Source: Paenibacillus contaminans
GTDB lineage: Bacteria > Bacillota > Bacilli > Paenibacillales > NBRC-103111
Reading direction: 5' to 3'
DNA: 64,000 bases
Assembly (NCBI RefSeq): GCF_003285015.1
Contig: NZ_QMFB01000016.1
Coordinates: 150,256 to 214,255 of the forward strand
Shown here: in pieces, positions 25,377-33,868 of the stretch
How the letters are laid out: every line of letters begins with the position of its first letter
Numbering within the stretch: the stretch's first letter is position 1
Notes under the pieces: generated by a model
Told to the model about the DNA's origin: nothing
What the model saw: only the letters and a program-made list of their open reading frames with translations
The model's database searches: none
Program-made: the position numbers and the translations under genes

Positions 25377-25472
25377 ATGCCATGGCTAGTCAAAGATGAA
25401 CGCCTTCCGGCGTATAACGTTGGCATTTCCCGAAGGTCTACGGACGCTTCCATGATAGTCGATATCCGCTAG
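25377..25472 (+). CDS. candidate 31-aa small ORF downstream of the Prli42-like gene
   Basis: ATG preceded by AAGGAG 8 nt upstream, the same GATAAGGAG context as the gene before it, and followed at once by a terminator. The predicted peptide (MPWLVKDERLPAYNVGISRR plus 11 residues) has no membrane segment and no known relative. The ribosome site and tight fit before the terminator argue for a real gene; the short length argues caution. Confidence 0.4.
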   Translation: MPWLVKDERLPAYNVGISRRSTDASMIVDIR

Positions 25473-25476
25473 ACCG

Positions 25477-25521
25477 AAAAAAGCGAGTGTTCCGGCAACT
25501 GCCGCAACGGCTCGCTTTTTT
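25477..25521. terminator. bidirectional terminator between small ORFs and bkdB
   Basis: AAAAAAGCGAG (25477-25487) pairs with CTCGCTTTTTT (25511-25521); an inner GTT-C-CGGCA / TGCCG-C-AAC stem fills the loop. T runs on both strands. Confidence 0.9.
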
Positions 25522-25570
25522 TATTGGGATCGGCGCTAACCGGCTAATCGCGCTCTGCGCTATATATCCG

Positions 25571-26938
25571 TCAGAACAGCTTCGTATCCAGGTTGTAGCT
25601 TTCGAGATTTTCTTTGACCCGCTGCAGAAAACGACCGCAAATGACGCCGTCCAAAATCCGATGGTCCAGCGACAAGCACATATTCGCGATCGAGCGAACC
25701 GCAATCATATCCTGGATGACGACGGGCTTTTTCACGATCGATTCGAAGGTCACGATCGCCGCTTGCGGATAATTGATGATCGGATACGACAAAATCGAAC
25801 CGAACGACCCGGTATTGTTAACGGTGAACGTGCCGCCGGTCATCTCGCTTAAGCTGAGCTTGCCGGCGCGCCCTCTTTTCGTCAGATCGTCGATTTCCTG
25901 GGCAAGGCCCGCAATGTTCTTCTGGTCGGCTTTCTTGATGACCGGGGCAAGCACCGAATCCTCCGTGCCAACAAGCAGCGACAGGTTGATATCCTTCTTG
26001 ACGATAATTTTATCTACCGCCCACACCGAATTCATGATCGGATAATCTTTAATGGCATTAACGACAGCCTTCAGAACGAATGCCAAGTATGTCAGGTTGA
26101 AGCCTTCCTTGCGGATGAATTCATCCTTCCACTTGTTCCGAAGTACGACCAAATTCGTAACGTCCACTTCGATCATCGTCCAGGCATGCGGAATCTCCGT
26201 GACGCTCTGGCGCGTGTTTCTGGCGATCGTACTGCGAATCGGGGTGACATCGATAAAATACTCGCCGCGCCCCTCAACCGTCTGGCCAACCGTTTCGATT
26301 CTCGGCGTCGGCGGATTTTCCGATAAATGCATGCCCGTCGACCGCACCGGCGCCCGAGCCGGCTCAGGGATCGCAACTGGGGCTTGCGTACGAACCGGCT
26401 TACCCTCTTCCACATACTGCAAAATATCTTTGCGCGTAATGCGTCCCCCAAGGCCCGTTCCCAACACATGCTCGAGTCCGATGCCATGCTCTTCGGCCAG
26501 TTTCAGTACTGCCGGAGAGTACCTCTGGCGCATTGAGCCTTCTTCGGATTGAGCCGCGGGAGCGCCATCTTTTCTTGCTGCAGGTGCCGTATGTATCGCT
26601 TCGCGATTATTCGCAGCAGCGGCGACAGCCGGAATCGCAGGTTCTTGTTTAGCGGCGGGCGCCGACGCTTCCAAGCCTGCCGCTTTGCCAGGCTCTTCAA
26701 TTAAACAGATCGGCGCGCCCACATCGGCGGTTTCGCCTTCTTGAACAAGAATCGCCTTCAATACGCCCTCGATCGGACAAGGCATTTCGACGGTTACTTT
26801 CTCCGTCACAAGCTCGCATATGACATCATACTGCTCGATATAATCGCCCGGCTTTCTCAGCCATTTCGCTACCGTAGCGGAAACAAGGCTCTCCGCCAAA
26901 TGCGGCACGGGCACTTCCGTTCCATGCACGTTATTCAT
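25571..26938 (-). CDS. bkdB: dihydrolipoamide acyltransferase E2 of branched-chain 2-oxo acid dehydrogenase
   Basis: 455-residue E2: lipoyl domain (residues 1-80) with the lipoylated Lys in ELVTEKVTVEMP, an Ala/Pro-rich linker, the E1/E3-binding domain (RYSPAVLKLAEEHGIGLEHV, GTGLGGRITRKDIL, about 140-180), a second linker, and the catalytic domain with NTGSFGS and the active-site SLSLDHRILDG near the C terminus. It forms the core of the complex making isobutyryl-, isovaleryl- and 2-methylbutyryl-CoA, starters of branched fatty acids. It is last of the gene group, 147 nt after bkdAB. Confidence 0.93.
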   Translation of the reverse strand: MNNVHGTEVPVPHLAESLVSATVAKWLRKPGDYIEQYDVICELVTEKVTVEMPCPIEGVLKAILVQEGETADVGAPICLIEEPGKAAGLEASAPAAKQEPAIPAVAAAANNREAIHTAPAARKDGAPAAQSEEGSMRQRYSPAVLKLAEEHGIGLEHVLGTGLGGRITRKDILQYVEEGKPVRTQAPVAIPEPARAPVRSTGMHLSENPPTPRIETVGQTVEGRGEYFIDVTPIRSTIARNTRQSVTEIPHAWTMIEVDVTNLVVLRNKWKDEFIRKEGFNLTYLAFVLKAVVNAIKDYPIMNSVWAVDKIIVKKDINLSLLVGTEDSVLAPVIKKADQKNIAGLAQEIDDLTKRGRAGKLSLSEMTGGTFTVNNTGSFGSILSYPIINYPQAAIVTFESIVKKPVVIQDMIAVRSIANMCLSLDHRILDGVICGRFLQRVKENLESYNLDTKLF

Positions 26939-27036
26939 GTTCTACCTCCCGCTTGGTTCCTTGCAAAGCATTCCCCGCAAACCGCTCCGATCATTCCGGA
27001 AACGATGCGGGGAACCTCACGCCGTTTAACGAAAGT

Positions 27037-27076
27037 CAGCGAACGCAGCTAGAACCGGCAGCATTGCGGCTCGCTG
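27037..27076 (-). other. intercistronic hairpin between bkdAB and bkdB
   Basis: CAGCGA-A-CGCA pairs with TGCG-GC-TCGCTG around an 18-nt loop in the 147-nt gap. There is no T run, so it is more likely an mRNA stability or processing element than a terminator. Confidence 0.4.
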
Positions 27077-27085
27077 TCATTCGAT

Positions 27086-28066
27086 TTATATTTCAGCCAG
27101 CTTCCGCATGGCGTTCTTCAGCTTCTCCGGGCTAAGCAGATAAAAGCGTTCCATCGGCGGATTCATCCCGACAGGAGGCACATCCGGCGCAGCCAGCCGC
27201 ATTATCGGCGCATCCAGTTCATAAAACATCTCTTCGGAAATAATCGCTGATATTTCGCCGCCGACGCCGCCCGTCTTATTGTCCTCGTGAACGATCAGCA
27301 CTTTGCCCGTGCGCTTGGCCGCTTCGAGAATCGCTTCCTTGTCGAGAGGCTGAATCGTGCGCAGATCAAGCACATGAACGCTGATACCCTCTTTTTCAAG
27401 CTCGGCTGCGGCTTTCAACGCATAATGGACCGTAACGCCATACGTGATGACGGTTATGTCGGTGCCTTCCCGTTTCACTTCCGCTTTGCCGATCGGTACA
27501 ATGTAATCTTCGTCGGGCACTTCATCGTTTACCATGAAATAACATTTGCGATGCTCGAAATACAACACGGGATCTTCATCGCGAATCGCCGCTTTCATCA
27601 GTCCTTTGGCATCGTAAGGCGTCGAAGGCGCGACAATCTTCAATCCCGGCGTTCCGAAAAATACCGACTCCGGGCATTGCGAGTGATACAACGCGCCGCC
27701 GCCCGTAGCCCCGTAAGGAACGCGGATGACGATCGGGCAATTCCAGTCGTTATTGGAGCGGTAACGGATTTTGGCCGCTTCGCTGATGATCTGGTTCGTC
27801 GCCGGAAAAATAAAATCCGCAAACTGCATTTCGGCTACCGGCCTCATGCCGTACATCGCGGCGCCGATCGCAACCCCTGCGATCGACGACTCGGCGAGCG
27901 GAGTGTCCAGCACGCGCTCTTCTCCGAACTGATCCCTCAAGCCTACGGTCGCTTTAAACACGCCGCCTTTGCCGACATCCTCGCCCAATACAAATACGTT
28001 CTCGTCCCGCTCCATCTCTTCCTTCATAGACGAGCGAATCGCTTCCAAGTAGCTGATAACCGCCAT
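27086..28066 (-). CDS. bkdAB: branched-chain 2-oxo acid dehydrogenase E1 beta subunit
   Basis: 326-residue transketolase C-terminal-type subunit. Recognisable: MAVISYLEAIRSSMKEEMER, FVLGEDVGKGGVFKAT, DTPLAESSIAGVAIGAAMYG, EMQFADFIFPA, RVPYGATGGG and the His in the LYHSQCPE loop. It pairs with E1 alpha, encoded 3 nt upstream, to form the thiamine diphosphate-dependent decarboxylase. Adjacent start/stop implies coupled translation and equal stoichiometry. Confidence 0.95.
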   Translation of the reverse strand: MAVISYLEAIRSSMKEEMERDENVFVLGEDVGKGGVFKATVGLRDQFGEERVLDTPLAESSIAGVAIGAAMYGMRPVAEMQFADFIFPATNQIISEAAKIRYRSNNDWNCPIVIRVPYGATGGGALYHSQCPESVFFGTPGLKIVAPSTPYDAKGLMKAAIRDEDPVLYFEHRKCYFMVNDEVPDEDYIVPIGKAEVKREGTDITVITYGVTVHYALKAAAELEKEGISVHVLDLRTIQPLDKEAILEAAKRTGKVLIVHEDNKTGGVGGEISAIISEEMFYELDAPIMRLAAPDVPPVGMNPPMERFYLLSPEKLKNAMRKLAEI

Positions 28067-28069
28067 TCG

Positions 28070-29083
28070 TTATGCACCCTCCCCGTTCGTTCCGTAAACA
28101 TGAAGCAGCGTATCCTCCGGTTTCGGGAACGGCGCATCGTCGGCATATTGCGTGGCATCGACGATTTCTTGCTTAATCCGCTCATTCATGTCTTGCTCCT
28201 GTTCTTCGCTCCACAATCCGCATTCGATCAAGTAAGCTTTGAACTTCGGAATTCCGTCCTTCTCTTTGTTCGCTTCAACCTCTTCCTTCGTCCGGTACAA
28301 CATGTCGTCGTCGGACGTGGAGTGCGGCGATATCCGGTACATCACGGCTTCGATCAGCGTCGGCCCTTGTCCCGCAAGCGCCCGTTCGCGAGCTTCCTTG
28401 ACCACCCGGTACACCTCCAGCGCATCGTTCCCGTCGACGCGGACGCCGGCGAAGCCGTATCCGATCGCCCGTTCGTAGATGTTGCCGGAAACCTGCTTCG
28501 CAATCGGAACCGAAATGGCATATTGATTGTTTTCACACATCAGAATGACCGGGAGCTTATGAACGCCGGCAAAATTGCAGCCTTCGTGAAAATCGCCCTG
28601 GTTGCTCGAGCCTTCGCCGAATGTAACGAAAGTGGCGAAGCTCTGCTTCTTCATTTTACCGGCGAGGGCAATGCCCACAGCATGCGGCACTTGCGTCGTT
28701 ACCGGGCTGGATCCCGTAACGATATGATGCTTCTTATGGCTAAAATGACCTGGCATTTGCCTGCCCCCGCTGTTCGGGTCTTCCGCCTTGGCGAATACCG
28801 ACAGCATCAGATCGCGCATAGTCATGCCTACCGATAAAACTAATCCGTAATCGCGGTAATACGGAAAGAAGTAGTCCTTACGCTGCTCCAGCGCGAACGC
28901 CGCGCTGACTTGCGCGACTTCTTGGCCGATTCCCGATACGTGAAAGGCAATCTTGCCGGAGCGCTGGAGCACGAAGCAGCGTTCGTCGAATTTACGGGCA
29001 CGCTGCATATTGATGTACATATCCACAACTTGCTGGTCGGAAAGTCCGAGTGTCTGATGCTTCGTCAATTGGCCGATCGTCAT
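28070..29083 (-). CDS. bkdAA: branched-chain 2-oxo acid dehydrogenase E1 alpha subunit
   Basis: 337-residue thiamine diphosphate-binding subunit with the GEGSSNQGDFHEGCNFAG stretch (GDG-type ThDP motif ending in CNFAG...N) and the phosphorylation-loop-like RISPHSTSDDD. N-terminal LTKHQTLGLSDQQVVDMYI and ERCFVLQRSGKIAFHVSGIG are typical. AAGGAGG precedes the ATG. It has its own promoter in the lpd-bkdAA gap. The ptb, bcd and buk genes found upstream of this group in B. subtilis are absent here. Confidence 0.95.
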   Translation of the reverse strand: MTIGQLTKHQTLGLSDQQVVDMYINMQRARKFDERCFVLQRSGKIAFHVSGIGQEVAQVSAAFALEQRKDYFFPYYRDYGLVLSVGMTMRDLMLSVFAKAEDPNSGGRQMPGHFSHKKHHIVTGSSPVTTQVPHAVGIALAGKMKKQSFATFVTFGEGSSNQGDFHEGCNFAGVHKLPVILMCENNQYAISVPIAKQVSGNIYERAIGYGFAGVRVDGNDALEVYRVVKEARERALAGQGPTLIEAVMYRISPHSTSDDDMLYRTKEEVEANKEKDGIPKFKAYLIECGLWSEEQEQDMNERIKQEIVDATQYADDAPFPKPEDTLLHVYGTNGEGA

Positions 29084-29148
29084 TAGATCAACCTCCTTAT
29101 GAATGGGAAAATTTATTACCTGGTCTTAAGACTTACCCTTATATTTAT

Positions 29149-29177
29149 ATTATAAGCGCTTTTCGATATGAATACAA
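29149..29177 (-). promoter_or_regulatory. sigma-A promoter of bkdAA with cre-like spacer
   Basis: On the minus strand TTGTAT (29172-29177), 17 nt, TATAAT (29149-29154). The spacer holds GAAAAGCGCTTATA, 10 of 14 matches to a CcpA cre palindrome, and a perfect GTCTTAAGAC palindrome lies just downstream at 29123-29132. Both are candidate operators. Confidence 0.65.
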
Positions 29178-29210
29178 TTGTACGCAAGTCGAGACCTCAT
29201 TTTCCTGTTA

Positions 29211-30632
29211 TCAGACGCCGATCGCCTTCCCGTCGACTGCCAGCATCGCTTCGCCGAGCGCCTCCGATAAGGTCGGGTGAGGGTGAATCAGACTGCCGAC
29301 TTCCCATGGCGTTGCGTTCAACAGCTGGGCAAGTGCCGCTTCGGTAATATAGTCGGTTACATGCGGCCCGATCATATGCACGCCCAAAATATCGTTCGTT
29401 TTGCTGTCCGCAATTACTTTGACGAAACCGTCCGCTTCACCGTATACAAGCGCTTTGCCGATTGCCTTGAACGAAATTTTGCCCGTCTTGACATCGAAGC
29501 CTTGCTCTTTCGCCTGCTTCTCGGTCCAGCCTACGCTTGCCGTCTCGGGACGCGTATAGACGCAGCGCGCTATCAAATGCCGCTGCAGCGGGTGCGGACT
29601 CAAGCCTGCGAGATGCTCAATCGCCGTAATTCCTTCATGGGAAGCCTCATGTGCAAGCTGCAGACCGCCCGTCACGTCGCCGATCGCATAAATATGCGAT
29701 TCCGCCGTTTGCATATGATCATTCACTTTAATAAAGCCGTTCTCGATAAGCACATCGGTCGTGTCGAGGCCAATCCGCTCGACATTCGCCTGTCTGCCTA
29801 CGCAAACAAGCATTTTTTCGGCCTGCAGATCGACAACATTGCCTTTGTGGTCTACTTGCACGGTTACGCCATGCTCGCCGGTTGCTGCAGTGTCGGCAAG
29901 CAGCTTAGCTTTCGTCATTACCTTGACGCCGCGCTTCTTGAGAAGCCGCTCCAGCTCGCGCGAAACGTCCTCGTCTTCTTTGGGAACTAAACGCTCGTCA
30001 TACTCGATTATCGTGACCTGTACGCCGAAATCGTTCAGCATCGAAGCCCATTCCACACCGATAACGCCGCCTCCGACAATAAGAATCGATGCCGGCAGCT
30101 CCTCCATCAACAGCGCATCGTCGCTTGACAGGATGCGCTTCCCGTCAAACTCAAGTCCCGACAGGGGGCGCGGCCTGGAGCCCGTCGCGATGACAAGATT
30201 GTCCGGAATAAGCAGCTCAAGCTCGCCATCCGCAAGCTCGACGCTGATTTGACCGGTTTGAGGCGAAAAGATCGACGGTGAAATAATGCGGCCTACGCCG
30301 TTGAATACGTCGATTTTATTTTTTTTCATCAGAAATTGAACGCCTTTATACAGCTGCTCCACGACGTTCTCCTTACGCGATTGCACCTTCGTAAAGTCGA
30401 TCGCCGCGCCGCCGACCGTAATGCCGTATTCGTCGCCGCGTTTCACATGCGAATACACTTCCGCGCTCCGCAAAAGCGCTTTGCTGGGAATACACCCTCT
30501 ATGCAAGCATGTTCCGCCCAGCTTGTCCCGCTCGACGATCGCTACGGATTTCCCCAGCTGAGCAGCTCGTATCGCAGCAACGTATCCCCCGGTGCCGCCC
30601 CCTAATATTACAACATCATATTTTTTGGACAT
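29211..30632 (-). CDS. lpdV: dihydrolipoyl dehydrogenase (E3)
   Basis: 473-residue FAD-dependent disulfide oxidoreductase: FAD-binding GGGTGGYVAA (about 11), redox-active GGTCLHRGCIPSK (Cys about 42 and 47), NAD-binding GGGVIGVEWASML, second FAD motif YAIGDVTGG, and the C-terminal HPHPTLSEALGEA with the active-site His. First of the bkd genes; reoxidises lipoamide of BkdB. An ATATTCGGTCTCC-complementary GGAGACCGAAT leader gives the ribosome site. Confidence 0.95.
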   Translation of the reverse strand: MSKKYDVVILGGGTGGYVAAIRAAQLGKSVAIVERDKLGGTCLHRGCIPSKALLRSAEVYSHVKRGDEYGITVGGAAIDFTKVQSRKENVVEQLYKGVQFLMKKNKIDVFNGVGRIISPSIFSPQTGQISVELADGELELLIPDNLVIATGSRPRPLSGLEFDGKRILSSDDALLMEELPASILIVGGGVIGVEWASMLNDFGVQVTIIEYDERLVPKEDEDVSRELERLLKKRGVKVMTKAKLLADTAATGEHGVTVQVDHKGNVVDLQAEKMLVCVGRQANVERIGLDTTDVLIENGFIKVNDHMQTAESHIYAIGDVTGGLQLAHEASHEGITAIEHLAGLSPHPLQRHLIARCVYTRPETASVGWTEKQAKEQGFDVKTGKISFKAIGKALVYGEADGFVKVIADSKTNDILGVHMIGPHVTDYITEAALAQLLNATPWEVGSLIHPHPTLSEALGEAMLAVDGKAIGV

Positions 30633-30693
30633 ATTCGGTCTCCTCTTTTCCGTAAACGATTATTCCCCTATTTTACCCTTAGTTCACACCGAA

Positions 30694-30723
30694 AATATAG
30701 TACAAAATGTGAACAAGATGCAA
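30694..30723 (-). promoter_or_regulatory. sigma-A promoter of lpdV with flanking inverted repeat
   Basis: On the minus strand TTGCAT (30718-30723), 18 nt, TATATT (30694-30699). Inverted 7-mers GTTCACA/TGTGAAC at 30682-30688 and 30708-30714 bracket the -10 and could be an operator. Confidence 0.65.
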
Positions 30724-30842
30724 GCTTGCGGGATATTCGCCGTTATCCGTTCATTTCGATTCGACAGAACCGGCCAACCCTAGTATCATAATAATGATCC
30801 CGTTTATTCACTGAAAACCCGCAATAGAAAGAGGATATAACG

Positions 30843-31118
30843 ATGAAGGATACTCTTGGCCGATTTATAGCAGCCATTATTTTGGTCATACCCGGCGTTT
30901 CCGCCACCTACGGTTTTTTGGCGATGAAGGATGCGATTTTCGCCCAATTCGGCCCGCCCGAAACGAACCCTCATTTCCTATGGGGAAAGTTTCTGCTTGG
31001 TCTCGTATTGTTCGCCATCGGCGTGGCGTTTATCGCCGGCTGGATTTTTTTCCGCGACCGCAAACGCAACTATGTCGCTCCCCGTTTCAGAGCCAACCGC
31101 CGCAAGCGGAAAGCTTAG
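30843..31118 (+). CDS. DUF2627 family membrane protein (YqzF-like)
   Basis: 91 residues with two transmembrane segments (about 9-27 and 47-70) and a strongly basic tail (RDRKRNYVAPRFRANRRKRKA). Matches DUF2627, found next to the bkd genes in Bacillales (yqzF). Function unknown. GAGG lies upstream of the ATG and a terminator follows; monocistronic and divergent from lpdV. Confidence 0.85.
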   Translation: MKDTLGRFIAAIILVIPGVSATYGFLAMKDAIFAQFGPPETNPHFLWGKFLLGLVLFAIGVAFIAGWIFFRDRKRNYVAPRFRANRRKRKA

Positions 31119-31140
31119 CGGGCTCTTACAAGCACACAAA

Positions 31141-31175
31141 AACCGCCCGGGACGTGATGTTCCGGACGGTTTTTT
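31141..31175 (+). terminator. rho-independent terminator
   Basis: AACCG-C-CCGG / CCGG-A-CGGTT stem with an 11-nt loop followed by six T residues, 22 nt after the DUF2627 stop codon. Confidence 0.85.
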
Positions 31176-31302
31176 ATTAATATCAGCATTTATAGGTTTC
31201 ACAATAACTTAAGCCTGATCGTTCACCGGTAAGCGCGCCTGTCCTTATGCGTATGCTTATCGAAGCCGCTATCTTCTAAAGCATTTATCTTTGCATACGG
31301 CA

Positions 31303-32301
31303 TTATTTCACATTAACGACTACGCTGCCGAACAACGTCCCGTCAATATAGGCCATGAGCCTCCATAAACCCGGCGTAGGCATCGTCATTAATGACGGCA
31401 TATGTGCATCCGCCCCGTTATTAGGCCCTCCCGTTTCCGAAGATTCAAATAACAGTAAGGGGACGGAAGATCCCTTCTGAACGCCGTAAATGGAAACCGC
31501 TCCTTGAATCTCCTTGTCGTTCCCCCAAAAATGCCACATCGCTTTATTGCCTTTGCCTGCTATAAAGCCCGGATCGATGATACCGACTCTGCCCTCGACT
31601 CCTCTAAGCATGTATGCTCCGGAAGGAAAAGTCGGACTTTCCGCCCACACCGCATCCGGCACATCGTATTCGACATCTCCCCACAGATTGCCGTCGATAT
31701 AAATATCGAAGCGCCACTGTCCTGCGAGCGGCAGCGCAAACCTGGAGCTTATACGCGAAAAGTTTTCCTTGGAGCCTTCCTTCCACACATATTCCATCCC
31801 CCGCTCCGAAAAAACGGTTTCCGTAAGCTCCGTCTGCTTCCATCCGGATTGATGGATCGCATCGATCCGAATGCGGCTGTCTTTGATCTGCTCGAACGGC
31901 GTGTAGAAGTTCCACCAGATACCGTTTTGCTGACCTGCCGCGAAATCGCCGCCTGCAACCGATTCGAGCAGCTTTTTGCCGCCGCTCCAATATTCGCGCC
32001 AGCCGGAATCGGCCTTCCCGCTATTGATGCTTTTCTCCGAACCGATTCCCGGCAAAAACGCAGGCCAGCCGTTCGAACCACCCAGCCATATGGCGGCCGC
32101 TACAAGACATGCCAGTCCCGCTCCGACAACCGCTTTCGTACGAAACCTTGCGCCATGCCGCCGCTCGGATTGAACCGCCCGTTTGCGGATATTCCGCATC
32201 AGCTCCGCCGAAAAGCCTTTTCCAAGCTCCGGTCTTTGCCGTAAGCCGGCATACCAATCCGGCTCTTCCGCCCCTTTGGCCTTCAGGTCATTCTCGTTCA
32301 T
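31303..32301 (-). CDS. membrane-anchored partner (putative anti-sigma factor) of the ECF sigma factor, DUF4871-like
   Basis: 332 residues: a cytoplasmic N terminus of about 55 residues (LGKGFSAELMRNIRKRAVQSER), one transmembrane helix (about 57-74, AVVGAGLACLVAAAIWLG) and a large extracytoplasmic beta-rich domain with repeated WRFDIYIDG / WRLMAYIDG elements. It resembles DUF4871 domains. Its start overlaps the sigma gene stop (ATGA), the usual anti-sigma arrangement. No zinc-binding HxxxCxxC motif is seen, so anti-sigma function is inferred from layout and topology only. Confidence 0.7.
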   Translation of the reverse strand: MNENDLKAKGAEEPDWYAGLRQRPELGKGFSAELMRNIRKRAVQSERRHGARFRTKAVVGAGLACLVAAAIWLGGSNGWPAFLPGIGSEKSINSGKADSGWREYWSGGKKLLESVAGGDFAAGQQNGIWWNFYTPFEQIKDSRIRIDAIHQSGWKQTELTETVFSERGMEYVWKEGSKENFSRISSRFALPLAGQWRFDIYIDGNLWGDVEYDVPDAVWAESPTFPSGAYMLRGVEGRVGIIDPGFIAGKGNKAMWHFWGNDKEIQGAVSIYGVQKGSSVPLLLFESSETGGPNNGADAHMPSLMTMPTPGLWRLMAYIDGTLFGSVVVNVK

Positions 32302-32840
32302 ATCCGCTCTCCTCCTTGCAGCAAGCGTTCCGCCTTCGCCCGCGCCCTATGCAGCCGCGATTTGACGGTTCCTTCCGAAACGTTCAGCATCGACGCGATT
32401 TCCCGGATGGAAAGCCGGTAATGGGCGTCGAGGATAATGACCTCGCGGTATTTGCCGGGCAGAGCCAGCACGGTACGCCATATTTCATCGACGCTAAGCT
32501 TGTCAAGCGCTTCCTGTTCAGCCGATCTTTGAGTCGTTCGCGGCTCCCGGAAGCCGAAAAGCGTCACCTTGCGGATAAAAGCGGATTTCAAATAATTCAG
32601 CGACGTATTTCGGGTTATGGAAAGCAGCCATGTTTTCACGGAGGAATCCCCGCGAAACGCATACAGCTGACGGTAAGCCTTCAGAAAAACATCCTGCGCG
32701 ATATCGTCCGCCGCCTCCGAACGCTTTACGATCGTATATGCATATTGCCAAACGTCCTGCCCGTACGCTTCCATCAACTGCTGCAAAATCGTTTCGGGGT
32801 CATCGCTGGACGTCAAAACCTTCAAATAATCGAACTCCAT
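32298..32840 (-). CDS. ECF-family RNA polymerase sigma factor
   Basis: 180 residues. Region 2: AYTIVKRSEAADDIAQDVFLK, YAFRGDSSVKTWLLSITRN with the promoter-melting and -10 recognition parts; region 4: HYRLSIREIASMLNVSEGTV-KSRLHRARAKAERLL helix-turn-helix. Longer than minimal at the linker (KVTLFGFREPRTTQRSAEQE). Followed by a membrane partner with a 4-nt overlap and preceded by a consensus-looking ECF promoter, so autoregulation is likely. The signal is unknown; neighbouring steA and glycosyltransferase genes suggest envelope stress. Confidence 0.92.
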   Translation of the reverse strand: MEFDYLKVLTSSDDPETILQQLMEAYGQDVWQYAYTIVKRSEAADDIAQDVFLKAYRQLYAFRGDSSVKTWLLSITRNTSLNYLKSAFIRKVTLFGFREPRTTQRSAEQEALDKLSVDEIWRTVLALPGKYREVIILDAHYRLSIREIASMLNVSEGTVKSRLHRARAKAERLLQGGERI

Positions 32841-32856
32841 CCGATCACCTCAACCA

Positions 32857-32884
32857 TTAGACAACGCAGAGCGTTGAAAGTTCC
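32857..32884 (-). promoter_or_regulatory. ECF-type promoter of the sigma factor gene
   Basis: On the minus strand GGAACTT (32878-32884), 16 nt, TCTAA (32857-32861). These are classical ECF -35 and -10 elements. The leader to the ATG at 32840 would be only about 10 nt and GAGGTGATC is the ribosome site. Confidence 0.6.
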
Positions 32885-32895
32885 CGGCGAATCGA

Positions 32896-33807
32896 TTATT
32901 TTTCCGTTCGGCCGAGCCGATCGAGCCAGTTCATCCAGACATTCCGTTCGATTACGGCGGTAAACGATATGCGTTCCGCAGCGATATGCATAAAAACGAG
33001 CGCTCCGGCAGCGGTCAGCTGCCACGGAAAGCCGGTCAACAGCACGAGCCCGCAGCCGAGCGCAAAGCCGAGCAAATTCGCCCCGCAATCGCCAAGCATC
33101 GTTCTGGCGCGCAGGTCGGAGGGCAGTATGATAACCGAGGCAACGGATAACGGATATAAAAGCGATAGCCAAAGCTCGAGCTTTCTTCCGCCTAAAGCGA
33201 AAACGAATAGCAAACCGGAACCTGCAGCAAAAAGCTTAAGCGCCCGTCCCGGACGCAGATCGAATAAATTGACCGCATTCATCGACATCGCGATCAGCGA
33301 CATATGAAACAGCCGTTCGCCCCAACCGCGATCGACCGTATAGGCAAATAATGCGGCAAGCATAATACCGATAAAGGCTTTCCACAATCCCGTCGTCACT
33401 TTTCCATGCATCAGAAGCTGACGAATATGTCCGAGCAATCCTTTAATCTTGCGGTCGCCGAACCGGTCATCCACCCATCCCGCCGCAAAAACGCCGCTTA
33501 GACAGCACAAATAAGCAATCAACAACTCCGATGCCGCGCCTTCCGGAGCAGTCTTCGATGCCAAAGCGCCCCAACCTATCGGCAAATAAAAAACGAAACC
33601 CGCCAACAGCATCATCCACAAAAAAACGCCCAATCCCGTCGGAATATTTTCGCCGCGATAGTTGCTGCATACGAAACCTTTTCTCCTATGCCGCTTTACG
33701 ACATAACGAAGCATCACGGAACCCGCCAAAATATAAAGGATGGATACGATTGCAAATAAAGAAACGTTTGCGATTATAGTACCTGCTCCTAACATGAATG
33801 CCGTCAT
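32896..33807 (-). CDS. MraY/WecA-like polyprenyl-phosphate glycosyl-1-phosphate transferase family protein
   Basis: 303-residue polytopic membrane protein with about eight to ten helices. It keeps the family's catalytic signatures in reduced form: WVDDRFGD (DDxxD, about residue 111), NAVNLFDLRPGRA (NxxNxxD, about 179) and MLGDCGANLLGF. It is shorter than true MraY and probably transfers a sugar phosphate to undecaprenyl phosphate, or is a degenerate relative; acceptor and sugar are unknown. It lies downstream of the glycosyltransferase and steA genes, a cluster common in Firmicutes and Actinobacteria. Confidence 0.75.
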   Translation of the reverse strand: MTAFMLGAGTIIANVSLFAIVSILYILAGSVMLRYVVKRHRRKGFVCSNYRGENIPTGLGVFLWMMLLAGFVFYLPIGWGALASKTAPEGAASELLIAYLCCLSGVFAAGWVDDRFGDRKIKGLLGHIRQLLMHGKVTTGLWKAFIGIMLAALFAYTVDRGWGERLFHMSLIAMSMNAVNLFDLRPGRALKLFAAGSGLLFVFALGGRKLELWLSLLYPLSVASVIILPSDLRARTMLGDCGANLLGFALGCGLVLLTGFPWQLTAAGALVFMHIAAERISFTAVIERNVWMNWLDRLGRTEK

Positions 33808-33868
33808 TCAGTCCACTCCCGATATTCCCACCAAAATTCTCGTTGTCTACGTTAAAATTTCATCTTGA

